The translations under genes and the position numbers were made by a program. A stretch of 47,439 nucleotides of DNA from JAYRWN01 sp041917975 (GTDB lineage Bacteria; Bacteroidota; Bacteroidia; Chitinophagales; Saprospiraceae), in NCBI GenBank assembly GCA_041917975.1, contig JAYRWN010000001.1, positions 1-47,439 on the forward strand, read 5' to 3'. Positions 25,073-34,165 of this stretch are shown here, piece after piece. How positions within the stretch are numbered: the first letter of the stretch is position 1; every line of letters begins with the position of its first letter. Below the pieces are notes generated by a model that was not told the origin of the DNA, did not search any database, and saw only the letters and a program-made list of their open reading frames with translations.

Positions 25073-26772
25073 GCCAAACATTGTGGACTTTCCTCATAGT
25101 TGGGTTGACGTTCCTTTTATATTTGATTATAGCGATTCGGACCAGGGCCGGCTCCACAGCTGATTTTTATGTTGCCGGCAAAGGTATTCATCCAATTATT
25201 AATGGTATGGCAACCGCAGCGGACTGGATGAGTGCGGCATCGTTCATGTCTATGGCCGGATTAATCGCATTTATGGGGTATCAAGGGGCTCAATATCTTA
25301 TGGGTTGGACTGGTGGGTTTGTTTTGTTGGCATTATTGTTAGCACCGTATTTACGGAAATATGGGCGCTACACCATTCCTGAATTCATTGGAGAGAGATT
25401 TTATTCGCATCAGGCCCGTTTAGTAGCTATTGTCTGTGCCTTATTTATTTCATTTACCTATGTTATAGGTCAAATGAAAGGCGTTGGCATTGCTTTCAGC
25501 AGATTCCTGGAAATACCGCTTCATTGGGGAATAGTGATCGGTGTGGCCATTGTATTTATCTACGCTGTCTTGGGAGGAATGAAAGGCATAACCTACACAC
25601 AAGTTGCCCAATATATAGTTTTGATTACTGCTTACCTCATCCCGGCGATATTTATAAGTATCATTCTTACCGGGCACACCATCCCTCAACTCGGGCTAGG
25701 AGGAAAATTGACCAGTGACGGAACTTACCTTCTAACGAAGTTAGACCAACTATGCGTGGACCTCGGCTTTACCGCTTATTCTGAATCCAAACGAAGCATT
25801 CAAGACATGTTTTTCGTTACAGCTTCCCTTATGTTGGGTACAGCCGGATTGCCCCATGTGATTGTGCGATTTTTTACCGTACCCCGGGTAGCTGATGCCC
25901 GAAAATCAGCGGCATGGGCTTTATTTTTTATTGGGATTTTATACACCACGGCACCCAGCATCGCAGCATTTGCACGCACTAACTTAATCAATACCGTTCA
26001 TGGAAAAAATTATGCTGACCTCCCTGTGTGGTTCAACAATTGGGAAAAAACCGGCTTATTAAAGTTTGAAGATAAAAATGGCGATGGGATCGTTCAGTAT
26101 TATAATGATCAAAATCAGACTTTTGTCCAGCAAACCGCCAGCAACCAGGGTTGGAAAGGTAACGAACTTAAAGTGGACAATGATATCATGGTTCTAGCTA
26201 ATCCTGAAATTGCTCAATTGCCAGCCTGGGTCATTGCTTTGGTGGTGGCCGGAGGATTGGCCGCTGCATTGTCTACCGCAGCCGGGTTATTGCTGGTCAT
26301 CTCAACCTCTATTTCACATGACTTGCTAAAAAAATGGCTGTTGCCTAACATTAGCGAAAAGGGCGAGCTAAAAGCTGCGCGCTGGGTGATAGGCATAGCT
26401 ATCATTGTTGCCGGATATGCTGGTATAAACCCACCCGGTTATGTAGCACAGGTTGTCGCATTTGCCTTTGGGTTAGCGGCTTCCACTTTCTTTCCAGTCA
26501 TTGTTGCAGGTATTTTTTCAAAACGGGTTACCAAAGCTGGCGCCATTGCTGGTATGCTCACCGGCTTGTTTTTTACCTCAGCCTATATCATTTATTTTAA
26601 ATACGGTGGTGGTACACCAGAGGCCTACTGGTGGGGCATTTCCCCGGAAGGCATTGGCGCATTAGGGATGGGGTTAAACTTTATAGTTATGCTGGTCATA
26701 TCCTATTTAACTCCACCTCCACCGGAAAACGTTCAAAAACTTGTAGAATATATCAGAACACCCGGAGATTAA
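25069..26772 (+). CDS. VC_2705-type sodium/solute (acetate-type) symporter
   Basis: The 567-residue protein has about 13 membrane helices and the solute:sodium symporter motifs ADWMSAASFMSMAGLIAFMGYQ (split) and GTAGLPHVIVRFFTVPRVADARKSAA (split at about 262-287). It has a hydrophilic insertion of about 65 residues at 310-375 containing DKNGDGIVQYYND, a possible calcium-loop-like turn. This subfamily is linked to uptake of acetate or similar small organic acids. The neighbours, a DUF4212 subunit before and acetyl-CoA synthetase after, support acetate. Activity is inferred, not shown. Confidence 0.9.
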   Translation: MSQTLWTFLIVGLTFLLYLIIAIRTRAGSTADFYVAGKGIHPIINGMATAADWMSAASFMSMAGLIAFMGYQGAQYLMGWTGGFVLLALLLAPYLRKYGRYTIPEFIGERFYSHQARLVAIVCALFISFTYVIGQMKGVGIAFSRFLEIPLHWGIVIGVAIVFIYAVLGGMKGITYTQVAQYIVLITAYLIPAIFISIILTGHTIPQLGLGGKLTSDGTYLLTKLDQLCVDLGFTAYSESKRSIQDMFFVTASLMLGTAGLPHVIVRFFTVPRVADARKSAAWALFFIGILYTTAPSIAAFARTNLINTVHGKNYADLPVWFNNWEKTGLLKFEDKNGDGIVQYYNDQNQTFVQQTASNQGWKGNELKVDNDIMVLANPEIAQLPAWVIALVVAGGLAAALSTAAGLLLVISTSISHDLLKKWLLPNISEKGELKAARWVIGIAIIVAGYAGINPPGYVAQVVAFAFGLAASTFFPVIVAGIFSKRVTKAGAIAGMLTGLFFTSAYIIYFKYGGGTPEAYWWGISPEGIGALGMGLNFIVMLVISYLTPPPPENVQKLVEYIRTPGD

Positions 26773-26795
26773 AGTGAAAATAAAAGTTCTTAATC

Positions 26796-28694
26796 ATGAC
26801 TTTACAAATAAAATCATTTGAAGAATACAAAACGGTTTATCACCGTTCGGTAGAGAATCCTGAGGCTTTTTGGGCTGAACAAGCAGCCACATTTAGTTGG
26901 AAAACACCTTGGAAAAAAGTTTTAGACTGGAATTTTAAAGATCTGGACATAAAATGGTTCGAAGGTGGAACATTAAACATTACGGAGAACTGCTTGGACA
27001 GACATTTAGCCACCCGAGCCCAACAAACTGCCATTATTTGGGAAGCAAACGACCCGAAGGCTCCGAATGTGACTTATACCTACCAGGAGTTGTATGAAGA
27101 AGTGTGTCGGGCTGCAAATGCCCTCAAATCTTTGGGTATCAAAAAAGGAGATCGCGTATGTTTTTACATGCCCATGATTCCGGAATTGGCCATTGGAATG
27201 TTAGCTTGCGCACGTGTCGGAGCCATTCACTCTATCGTTTTCGCTGGATTTAGCGCTACCGCCTTGGCCGACCGAATTAAGGATTCTCAATGTAAAATAG
27301 TCATTTGTTCAGATTTTAATCGCCGCGGACAAAAATCCATCGGTGTAAAATCCGTAGTAGATGAAGCCCTCAAATTAGGTTGTCCGTCCATTGAAAAAGT
27401 ATTGGTCTTTAAATGTACCGGCGAGACAGTAAATTGGAATGAGAATCTGGATATGTGGTGGGATGACCTGGTTTCCAAACAATTATCAACGTGCCCTGCT
27501 GAAATCATGGATGCTGAAGATCCCTTATTTATCCTATATACCAGCGGGTCCACAGGGAAACCCAAAGGTGTAGTCCATACTTGCGGAGGGTATATGGTGT
27601 TTACCAGCTTTTCGTTTAAAAATGTGTTCCAGTACCATGATGGGGATATATTTTGGTGTACAGCCGATATTGGTTGGGTGACCGGACATTCCTACATTGT
27701 CTATGGTCCTCTGTTATCAGGTGCAACTTCAGTAATGTTTGAAGGCGTGCCCACTTACCCGGATCCAGGCCGGTTCTGGGCAATTATTGATAAACTTAAA
27801 GTGACACATTTTTATACGGCCCCTACCGCCATCCGGGCCTTAATGTCTGCGGGTAATGAATGGCCGGGATATTATAATTTAAGTTCATTAAAAGTTTTGG
27901 GGAGTGTCGGTGAACCTATCAACTTAGAAGCTTGGAACTGGTACAACGAAAAGATCGGTAAAGGTCATTGTCCCATTGTTGATACCTGGTGGCAGACGGA
28001 AACCGGGGGGATATTGATTTCAAGCTTGGCCGGAGTCACTCCCGATAAAGCCACCTACGCCACTTTGCCTTTGCCCGGTATTCAACCTTGCCTGGTGGAC
28101 ACTCAAGGTAATGAGATCCTGGAAGACAATGTAGAAGGATTGTTGTGTATAAAATTTCCCTGGCCATCCATTATACGCACCACCTGGGGTGACCATGACC
28201 GCTGCCGTCAAACGTATTTTGCTACTTTTGAAAACAAATATTTCACCGGTGATGGAGCAAGAAGGGATGAAAATGGAATGTATCGCATTATCGGTCGAGT
28301 GGATGATGTCATCAATGTTTCCGGCCACCGCATTGGTACTGCCGAAGTAGAAAATGCCATTAACTTACATCCTAACATTGTCGAATCAGCCGTGGTAGGA
28401 TACCCGCATGAGATTAAAGGTCAAGGCATCTATGCGTATGTGATTACCAACAAACTCGTTCAGGATGAGGCAGCATTCATCAATGAAGTCTTAAAAGTAG
28501 TCACTAAAGAAATTGGACCCATTGCCAAACCTGATAAAATTCAGATCGTCCCCGGACTACCGAAGACCAGATCAGGTAAAATCATGCGCCGGATTTTACG
28601 TAAAATAGCTGAGGGAGAAACCTCCAACCTAGGGGATATCAGCACATTATTAAACCCGGAAGTGGTAGAATCCATTAAACAAACAGCCAAATAA
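26796..28694 (+). CDS. acs: Acetyl-CoA synthetase
   Basis: Acs activates acetate to acetyl-CoA through acetyl-AMP. The 632-residue protein has the family's full length. It shows YTSGSTGKPKGVVH at about 248-261, the substrate-pocket region DTWWQTETGG, GRVDDVINVSGHRIGTAEVE and the C-terminal PKTRSGKIMRRILRK with the Lys that is acetylated in relatives. It follows the symporter by 23 bases on the same strand, forming an acetate uptake and activation operon closed by the terminator at 28717-28744. Confidence 0.96.
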   Translation: MTLQIKSFEEYKTVYHRSVENPEAFWAEQAATFSWKTPWKKVLDWNFKDLDIKWFEGGTLNITENCLDRHLATRAQQTAIIWEANDPKAPNVTYTYQELYEEVCRAANALKSLGIKKGDRVCFYMPMIPELAIGMLACARVGAIHSIVFAGFSATALADRIKDSQCKIVICSDFNRRGQKSIGVKSVVDEALKLGCPSIEKVLVFKCTGETVNWNENLDMWWDDLVSKQLSTCPAEIMDAEDPLFILYTSGSTGKPKGVVHTCGGYMVFTSFSFKNVFQYHDGDIFWCTADIGWVTGHSYIVYGPLLSGATSVMFEGVPTYPDPGRFWAIIDKLKVTHFYTAPTAIRALMSAGNEWPGYYNLSSLKVLGSVGEPINLEAWNWYNEKIGKGHCPIVDTWWQTETGGILISSLAGVTPDKATYATLPLPGIQPCLVDTQGNEILEDNVEGLLCIKFPWPSIIRTTWGDHDRCRQTYFATFENKYFTGDGARRDENGMYRIIGRVDDVINVSGHRIGTAEVENAINLHPNIVESAVVGYPHEIKGQGIYAYVITNKLVQDEAAFINEVLKVVTKEIGPIAKPDKIQIVPGLPKTRSGKIMRRILRKIAEGETSNLGDISTLLNPEVVESIKQTAK

Positions 28695-28716
28695 CTTGAC
28701 CTAATCAGAATCAAAT

Positions 28717-28744
28717 AAAAAAGCCGGATAAATCCGGCTTTTTT
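28717..28744. terminator. Bidirectional intrinsic terminator
   Basis: The stem AAAAAAGCCGGAT/ATCCGGCTTTTTT with an AA loop separates acs from the convergent tRNA-Gly gene and can serve both. Confidence 0.92.
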
Positions 28745-28749
28745 ATTTG

Positions 28750-28822
28750 AGCGGCAAACGAGACTCGAACTCGCGACCCTTAGCTTGGGAAGCTAATGCT
28801 CTACCAACTGAGCTACTGCCGC
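28750..28822 (-). tRNA. tRNA-Gly (anticodon CCC)
   Basis: On the minus strand: acceptor GCGGCAG with TTGCCGC region, D arm AGCTCAGTTGGTAGAGCA, anticodon stem TTAGC/GCTAA with loop TTCCCAA, and T arm GCGAGTTCGAGTCTCGT. The anticodon CCC is at 28787-28789. Position 73 is U, the normal glycine identity base, and CCA is not encoded. Confidence 0.94.
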
Positions 28823-28830
28823 ATTTGGTT

Positions 28831-28838
28831 CAAAATTA
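28831..28838 (-). promoter_or_regulatory. Candidate -7 element of tRNA-Gly
   Basis: TAATTTTG on the minus strand fits TAnnTTTG and lies nine bases upstream of the tRNA 5' end. No -33 TTG is seen. Confidence 0.45.
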
Positions 28839-28936
28839 ACTTTTTTTATCCTCGGGTGTAAGGAAAATATGATTGAGATCACAAATTTATAATCCTGAGT
28901 CAGCTATCTTGCGCCATTAAAAATTTTCATTACCGG

Positions 28937-29323
28937 ATGTTTATGGGTCTCAAAGGCAAAAAAATTTATAGCATATTTAATTTTAAGTGCCCCCGTTGTC
29001 ATGAGGGCAATCTATTTTCTGCGCCTTCTTATGCTTTTAAAGGTGCGCTGAATATGCCCACCCATTGCCCGGTATGTCATCAAAAGTTTGAATTGGAACC
29101 TGGCTTTTATTGGGGTTCTATTTTCATTTCTTACGCCATTTTTGGCTGGGGTTTGTTTGCCTTATTTGCAATATTTTTCTTTGGTTTAGATTTTGAAGTA
29201 ACCATTTCTTTTATTTTAAGTACCCTCCTTTTAATTATAATTTATATTCCAATATTAAGGATGTCCAGGAGTCTTTGGATAAATTTTTTTGTCAGATATA
29301 ATAAATCCTCTAGTAATGAATAA
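28937..29323 (+). CDS. DUF983 membrane protein with two CxxC motifs
   Basis: This 128-residue protein has two Cys pairs, CPRCHEGNLF at about 16-25 and CPVCHQKF near 48-55, followed by two membrane helices (about 60-85 and 88-110). This is the DUF983 pattern. The Cys pairs probably bind zinc. Function is unknown. The downstream rhodanese start lies inside its last codons. Confidence 0.88.
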   Translation: MFMGLKGKKIYSIFNFKCPRCHEGNLFSAPSYAFKGALNMPTHCPVCHQKFELEPGFYWGSIFISYAIFGWGLFALFAIFFFGLDFEVTISFILSTLLLIIIYIPILRMSRSLWINFFVRYNKSSSNE

Positions 29324-29693
29324 GCTATTGTTGGCGTGTGGAATCCTTCTCTTTGCCCCCCAATGTCAGGCTCAATCCCCTGGACAAAAAACTGTGATCA
29401 CCACCGTTGATAAAACTCAGTTTAAATCGCTCATGCAAGATTCGATTTATTTACTTTTAGATGTGCGCACGCCTGAAGAATTTAATGAAGGGCATCTAGC
29501 TGGTGCCAAAAACATTGATGTGGAGGCTGACACCTTTCAAGAGTTGATAAAAAAGCTTAATCCAGCCCAGCCCATTTTAGTCTATTGCCGGACCGGCAGA
29601 AGATCCATGATTGCCGCGGAGATTATGGAGAAAAATAATTTTATCAGGGTCATCAAACTTAAAGGCGGGTATGAGGGTTGGATAGAAAATTAA
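29316..29693 (+). CDS. Exported rhodanese-like sulfurtransferase
   Basis: The start at 29316 gives 125 residues with a signal peptide (MNKLLLACGILLFAPQCQAQ), whereas the TTG at 29289 would not. A single rhodanese domain carries DVRTPEEFNEGHLAGAKNI (about 49-67) and the active loop YCRTGRRS with Cys91. Such proteins move sulfane sulfur or act as redox proteins. Export suggests a periplasmic role. The gene overlaps DUF983 by eight bases and shares four bases with the convergent gldC. Confidence 0.9.
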   Translation: MNKLLLACGILLFAPQCQAQSPGQKTVITTVDKTQFKSLMQDSIYLLLDVRTPEEFNEGHLAGAKNIDVEADTFQELIKKLNPAQPILVYCRTGRRSMIAAEIMEKNNFIRVIKLKGGYEGWIEN

Positions 29694-30040
29694 GCTTTGA
29701 GGTCTGTTTCTTTTTTCAGCAACCCGGTTTCTTCACCAAAGTAATGCGCGAACTGTTGCATAGCCGAAGCCAGTATCCTGTGATTTGTAGCTCGGTAATA
29801 CGTATCTGCAAGACTTCTTAAGGTATGGAACATCAACTTATCCATTTCGGTCACTTGCAGATCGGTAGTCCACAAATCAATCTTTAGAGTATCCTGACTT
29901 GTTTTATCATAGATGGATAATAAAATGGCTTTGCATGATTGAGGTTCCATCTGCTCACTATCTTGAGCTTGCCAGGATATTTGCTCCGGATGTTTGGCCT
30001 CGTTTAACTGCACTTCAATAGTAATCGTCGACTTTCTCAA
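29690..30040 (-). CDS. gldC: Gliding motility protein GldC
   Basis: The 116-residue protein matches GldC in length and in stretches such as IDLWTTDLQVTEMDKLMFHTL (split here over about 65-86) and LADTYYRATNH. GldC is a Bacteroidota protein that supports gliding; in Flavobacterium johnsoniae it is required for efficient spreading. Its fold resembles cytoplasmic SecB-like chaperones. The presence of gldC fits the T9SS cargo and PorE-like gene in this window. It is separate from other gld genes here. Confidence 0.88.
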   Translation of the reverse strand: MRKSTITIEVQLNEAKHPEQISWQAQDSEQMEPQSCKAILLSIYDKTSQDTLKIDLWTTDLQVTEMDKLMFHTLRSLADTYYRATNHRILASAMQQFAHYFGEETGLLKKETDLKA

Positions 30041-30079
30041 AATTAGTTTTGGTTTATTTTTGCAATAAAGGTAAAGAGA

Positions 30080-30772
30080 TCAACTCGAACTCAACGAATA
30101 GATTTGATCAGATGAATAATAATGAATACCTGGAACTAGACTTCCAGCTACGTTTACCATCGTCTGAGCCACTTGTTGAGCCCGGACAGGAGTATATCTG
30201 CCTAATCCTACTAATCTCTTGTTTATCCAACTACTTAGTTTGCCGGCAATTTCTTCTCCTACCCTTCGCTCTTGTCTCTCACCAAGCAAGACTGCCGGCC
30301 GCAGTATGTGAATAGCCCAAAATGGCAAGGATTTGACTTGATCTTCTAAAGCACCCTTAACCCGATTATAAAAGAAAGTCGAATCAGCTTTAGCTCCCAC
30401 GGCCGATAATAAAATTAATTGATTCGCGCCATTATCTGCTGCTATACGACTGATAATCAGGTTGTAGGTAAGATCTACTTTTACGAAAGCTGCTCTGGAC
30501 CCTGCTTTATGCATCGTGGTCCCCAAGCAGATGAATAAATCATTTCCCTGGATGAGTTGTGCATAATCCGTAAGGTTTTCAAAATTAATCTGAATCACCT
30601 TGACCTTAGGGTTATCATATATCATGGGTTTCCGTACAAAAACGACCACCCTACTGTAAGTATCATGATTAGCTAATATATCCAAAACTACACTTCCCAC
30701 TAGCCCTGTTGGTCCAAACAGTAGTGCTGTCTTTTGGCTTTTTATTAGGGTTTCAGGTTGGTGATTCATCAT
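30080..30772 (-). CDS. NAD(P)-binding Rossmann protein (atypical SDR, HTATIP2-like)
   Basis: The 230-residue protein opens with a Rossmann motif ALLFGPTGLVGSVVLD (about 17-32) and has LSAVGAKADSTFFYNRVKGALE (split at about 123-144) with a YxxxK-like pair. It resembles atypical short-chain dehydrogenases of the HTATIP2/NmrA-like kind, which may bind NADPH without a known substrate. Its start overlaps the DUF4249 stop in ATGA, so it is translationally coupled to the TonB receptor operon. Confidence 0.85.
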   Translation of the reverse strand: MMNHQPETLIKSQKTALLFGPTGLVGSVVLDILANHDTYSRVVVFVRKPMIYDNPKVKVIQINFENLTDYAQLIQGNDLFICLGTTMHKAGSRAAFVKVDLTYNLIISRIAADNGANQLILLSAVGAKADSTFFYNRVKGALEDQVKSLPFWAIHILRPAVLLGERQERRVGEEIAGKLSSWINKRLVGLGRYTPVRAQQVAQTMVNVAGSLVPGIHYYSSDQIYSLSSS

Positions 30773-31737
30773 AACTCCGGCACCACTAAATCATAATATT
30801 CCGCAGAAAGTCCACCCCATACACCCAAACCTCCTTTAATATTTGAAATAATCCGTGTGTAGGATGAAAATGGACCCTGGTTATTTCTATTCGCTTCATA
30901 AGTAGACCAAAAGTCATAATGGCTTTTATCAATATTACACCATTTTAAGGAGATGGTATCACCTCGACGCCACATTCCAAAAGTACCGGGGTCTCTATCC
31001 TCCTCATTTTCTTCTTCCATATCACCGGATTCAGGTTTATTCAATCTGAACTCAAATTTTTGCCCATTAAAAATAATATCGTCCGTGAGCGCATTAAATC
31101 CAGATGTATAGGCACCATTATTAATCCTGCTGAGGTACCGATAATAATTAGCACGATCTGCCGGGTCTGCAATGGTGGCCAACAATTGAGCCAGGGTATC
31201 AATGCCTTTGCCGGGTGTAGGCGTAAATTTTAAACTATCTAAACCAACAAATACGGGAATTGTGGTGCTGGCAGTTAAAATCTGACCTTCTGCTTCCACC
31301 TTTAATGTGTAGGTCTGTCCAGGGACGGGTTTGAGTAAACCCAAAACATCGGCATAGGCACAAAAATTGATCTTTATTGAATCGTTACCCGCCGGAAATC
31401 CAAGCAAAGGCCTGACCAGCATCTGGGTTTCCGGGTCTAAGTCCTGCAAACATATCTCTGGAAGTGGTATGCTGACGCCATCATTAGAAGTCACCGTTAT
31501 TTTCGCTCCACGTACATACAAGTTATTTAGTTGATCTAAGTTTAATTCTTCGAAATAAGGCAGCGCTCTGGTGAGGATTACATAGGTGGGCAAAGCATTA
31601 GTTTTCGTTGCTTCAATATAACCTTCTACCACCATCTGTTGGTTGACGCTGACAACCGGAGGAGTATATTCCGTTTCGCAAGCTGAATATATTATGGTAA
31701 ATAAAAGGAAGGAATAGATGATTCTTTTCATTTCCAT
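30769..31737 (-). CDS. DUF4249 lipoprotein, TonB receptor partner
   Basis: The 322-residue protein has a lipoprotein leader ending at YSACETEYTPP (Cys near residue 20) and the DUF4249 pattern with VVEGYIEA, beta-rich repeats and an acidic stretch MEEENEEDRD. DUF4249 genes usually follow TonB-dependent receptors in Bacteroidota, much as SusD follows SusC. Here it overlaps the receptor's stop by about ten bases. I infer an outer-membrane accessory role in uptake. The ligand is unknown. Confidence 0.9.
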   Translation of the reverse strand: MEMKRIIYSFLLFTIIYSACETEYTPPVVSVNQQMVVEGYIEATKTNALPTYVILTRALPYFEELNLDQLNNLYVRGAKITVTSNDGVSIPLPEICLQDLDPETQMLVRPLLGFPAGNDSIKINFCAYADVLGLLKPVPGQTYTLKVEAEGQILTASTTIPVFVGLDSLKFTPTPGKGIDTLAQLLATIADPADRANYYRYLSRINNGAYTSGFNALTDDIIFNGQKFEFRLNKPESGDMEEENEEDRDPGTFGMWRRGDTISLKWCNIDKSHYDFWSTYEANRNNQGPFSSYTRIISNIKGGLGVWGGLSAEYYDLVVPEL

Positions 31738-34058
31738 TTAAAATTCCAGGTTATTGAAGGGATGATGGGGAAAATGGATACTTTATAAGATTGGGCTTGG
31801 GCTGATCCTTTAGATAGATCAGTTTTATAATTTACATAGGTAAAAAAAGTATTTCGCCGATTATACATGTTGTATATGGAAAACGTCCAATAACCCTGCC
31901 ATGACCTGGCACGATCAGCCTTTGGACGGTAGGTTGCCGATAAATCCAAACGATGATAGGGCTCTAACCTTAAACTGTTGCGGGGGACATAATTGGTCAC
32001 TAATTTTTGATCAATAAAATATACACCTTCTACTGGAGTATATGCTCTCCCCGTCCCATATATAAACACTAACCCCAAATCCCATTTTTTAGTTAATGCA
32101 TAATTACCAACCAGTGACAAATCATGAATGCGGTCATAAGTTGCCGGATACCAACGTCCTTGTTCAATGAGAGGAAACGAACGTTCAGTCCTTGATAAAG
32201 TATAGCCCAACCAGCCATTAAGATCGCCTTGAGTTTTTCGCAGGAAAAACTCTGCCCCATAAGCCCGCCCTGTACCGAAAACAAAATTGGTCTCTACCTC
32301 GGTCCCCACATTGTTGACATAATCATCACGGTAGTCAATTTGATCATGCATGTTTCGGAAATAAACCTCTACGGAGGTCTCGAGCGCATTATTTATCCAA
32401 TTTTTGAACACACCAGCCGCATACTGTGCCCCTTGCTGAGGTTTTACTAATACCGAACTGGGTACCCACACATCCGTCGGTAACGTGCTGGACGAGTTTG
32501 ATACTAAATGGACATATTGATTAGCATAAGTATAACCTGCTTTGATAGAGGTACTGGAGTTCAGTTTCCAACCCAATCCAAATCTAGGCTCAACGCCATC
32601 ATAACTTATCACGGATTGACCTTTAGGGATGTAGTCACCATCGATGATTTGATATGGACCTAACTGCGAGAACCGGGAATATCGAAGTCCTGCATTAACA
32701 GTAATTTTTGAAGACAAGGACCATTCATCTTGCAGATATAAGGCAGTTTCTAGCCCATATTTAGGTTTGATATTCGATTTAAATTCTACATCACCAATGG
32801 CACCTTCCACCACATTAGGTGTAAATGTGTGGTAAATGATATTACCGCCAAAACGAATTTTATGCCGATAGTTTGGGTAGTAATCAAAATCGATTTTACC
32901 GTTCCAATCGTTTACACCGCTACTTAATTTAAAATTAAAAACATCCTGGCCTCCCGCAAAAGAAAATTGATAATCGTTGAAGATCACCGAAGTATTGACA
33001 AATAACTTATCATTAAACAAATGGTTCCAACGCAAAGTGGCCGTCGCATTTCCGTAAGGCATATTTATGGCAAAATCATTGGCCTCCGACTTGTAATTCA
33101 GCACATCCCGCCCGAAATAGGTACTAAAATATAAGCGGTCTCGCTGGCTGAATCTGGTATTGACTTTAGCATTAAGATCATAGAAATAATAATTTGTACC
33201 ACTGAAATTCGAGTTTTTAATAAATGGCTGAACCAAATCCATAATATACGTTCTGCGGGCGGAAACTATGAAAGATGTTCTTTCTTTAACGATCGGTCCT
33301 TGCAAAGTAAGTCGCGATGAAATCAACCCAATACCGCCATCGATTTCCAGGTCACGGGCATTACCCTCCTTCATTTGGACATCCACCACTGAGGATAGGC
33401 GCCCTCCGTATCTGGCCGGCATTTCTCCTTTATAAAGTGTGGTATTTTTTATTGCGTCCGCATTAAATATGGAGAAAAAACCTAACATATGCCCAGAATT
33501 ATAAACAGGAGCTTCATCCAAAAGAACTAAATTTTGATCAGCACCGCCCCCCCGAACGTAAAACCCAGTTCCTCCTTCTCCTGCTGACCGAACACCAGGT
33601 AATAATTGTAAGGTCTTCAGAACATCCACCTCACCAAAAATAGCCGGTAGAGTTTTAATATTTTCCATGGGCAAATCTACTTTACCCATACTGGTGCCGG
33701 CAATATTTTCATCCGGGCGTTTTGCCACTACGACTACTTCTTCTATTTGCAGGCCTTCCGACAAGGCTAAATTAATGACTGTATCCTGTCCCAGATAAAT
33801 GGTCATCACTTTATCCTGATAACCTAAAAAAGAAAATACCAGACGATAATGATCTGGTGGTAAAGAGAGTGAATAAAACCCATAATCATTCGTCGCAGTT
33901 CCTTGCACGGGATTATCCTGGTTATAAACATTGGCTCCAATTAAGGTTTCACCATTGGTTTCATCCGTGAGATAACCAGAAATGGAAAAGTATTTCTGAG
34001 CCCGGGCAGTTAAAAGTAATGCACACCATAGAAGGAAAGTCAGGTGGAACTTTTTCAT
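31728..34058 (-). CDS. TonB-dependent receptor
   Basis: With the ATG at 34058 the protein has 776 residues and a clear signal peptide (MKKFHLTFLLWCALLLTARAQ split across the start). A carboxypeptidase-regulatory-like domain (about 24-105) with FSISGYLTDETNGETLIGA precedes a plug (about 115-230) with LKTLQLLPGVRSAGEGGTGF and YVRGGGADQNLVLLDEAPVY, then a barrel ending in WNFKWK. It heads an operon with the DUF4249 lipoprotein and an NAD(P)-binding protein. An inverted repeat overlies its promoter element. Starts further upstream would give no signal peptide. Confidence 0.93.
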   Translation of the reverse strand: MKKFHLTFLLWCALLLTARAQKYFSISGYLTDETNGETLIGANVYNQDNPVQGTATNDYGFYSLSLPPDHYRLVFSFLGYQDKVMTIYLGQDTVINLALSEGLQIEEVVVVAKRPDENIAGTSMGKVDLPMENIKTLPAIFGEVDVLKTLQLLPGVRSAGEGGTGFYVRGGGADQNLVLLDEAPVYNSGHMLGFFSIFNADAIKNTTLYKGEMPARYGGRLSSVVDVQMKEGNARDLEIDGGIGLISSRLTLQGPIVKERTSFIVSARRTYIMDLVQPFIKNSNFSGTNYYFYDLNAKVNTRFSQRDRLYFSTYFGRDVLNYKSEANDFAINMPYGNATATLRWNHLFNDKLFVNTSVIFNDYQFSFAGGQDVFNFKLSSGVNDWNGKIDFDYYPNYRHKIRFGGNIIYHTFTPNVVEGAIGDVEFKSNIKPKYGLETALYLQDEWSLSSKITVNAGLRYSRFSQLGPYQIIDGDYIPKGQSVISYDGVEPRFGLGWKLNSSTSIKAGYTYANQYVHLVSNSSSTLPTDVWVPSSVLVKPQQGAQYAAGVFKNWINNALETSVEVYFRNMHDQIDYRDDYVNNVGTEVETNFVFGTGRAYGAEFFLRKTQGDLNGWLGYTLSRTERSFPLIEQGRWYPATYDRIHDLSLVGNYALTKKWDLGLVFIYGTGRAYTPVEGVYFIDQKLVTNYVPRNSLRLEPYHRLDLSATYRPKADRARSWQGYWTFSIYNMYNRRNTFFTYVNYKTDLSKGSAQAQSYKVSIFPIIPSITWNFKWK

Positions 34059-34094
34059 GATAATAGAACGCATCAATTTCCGGAAGGTTAAAGG

Positions 34095-34113
34095 CTGTAA
34101 ACCAAATTTACAG
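34095..34113 (-). promoter_or_regulatory. Candidate operator and -7 element of the TonB receptor operon
   Basis: A perfect 7-bp inverted repeat, CTGTAAA-CCAAA-TTTACAG, contains TAAATTTG (minus strand, 34110-34103), a match to the -7 consensus, 37 bases or more before the receptor start. A dimeric repressor bound here would cover the promoter. No well-spaced TTG was found. Confidence 0.5.
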
Positions 34114-34165
34114 TCTTCTTCGACCAACATGAAGGAATCACCCACCACCTTTGCTTTTTTTGAAG

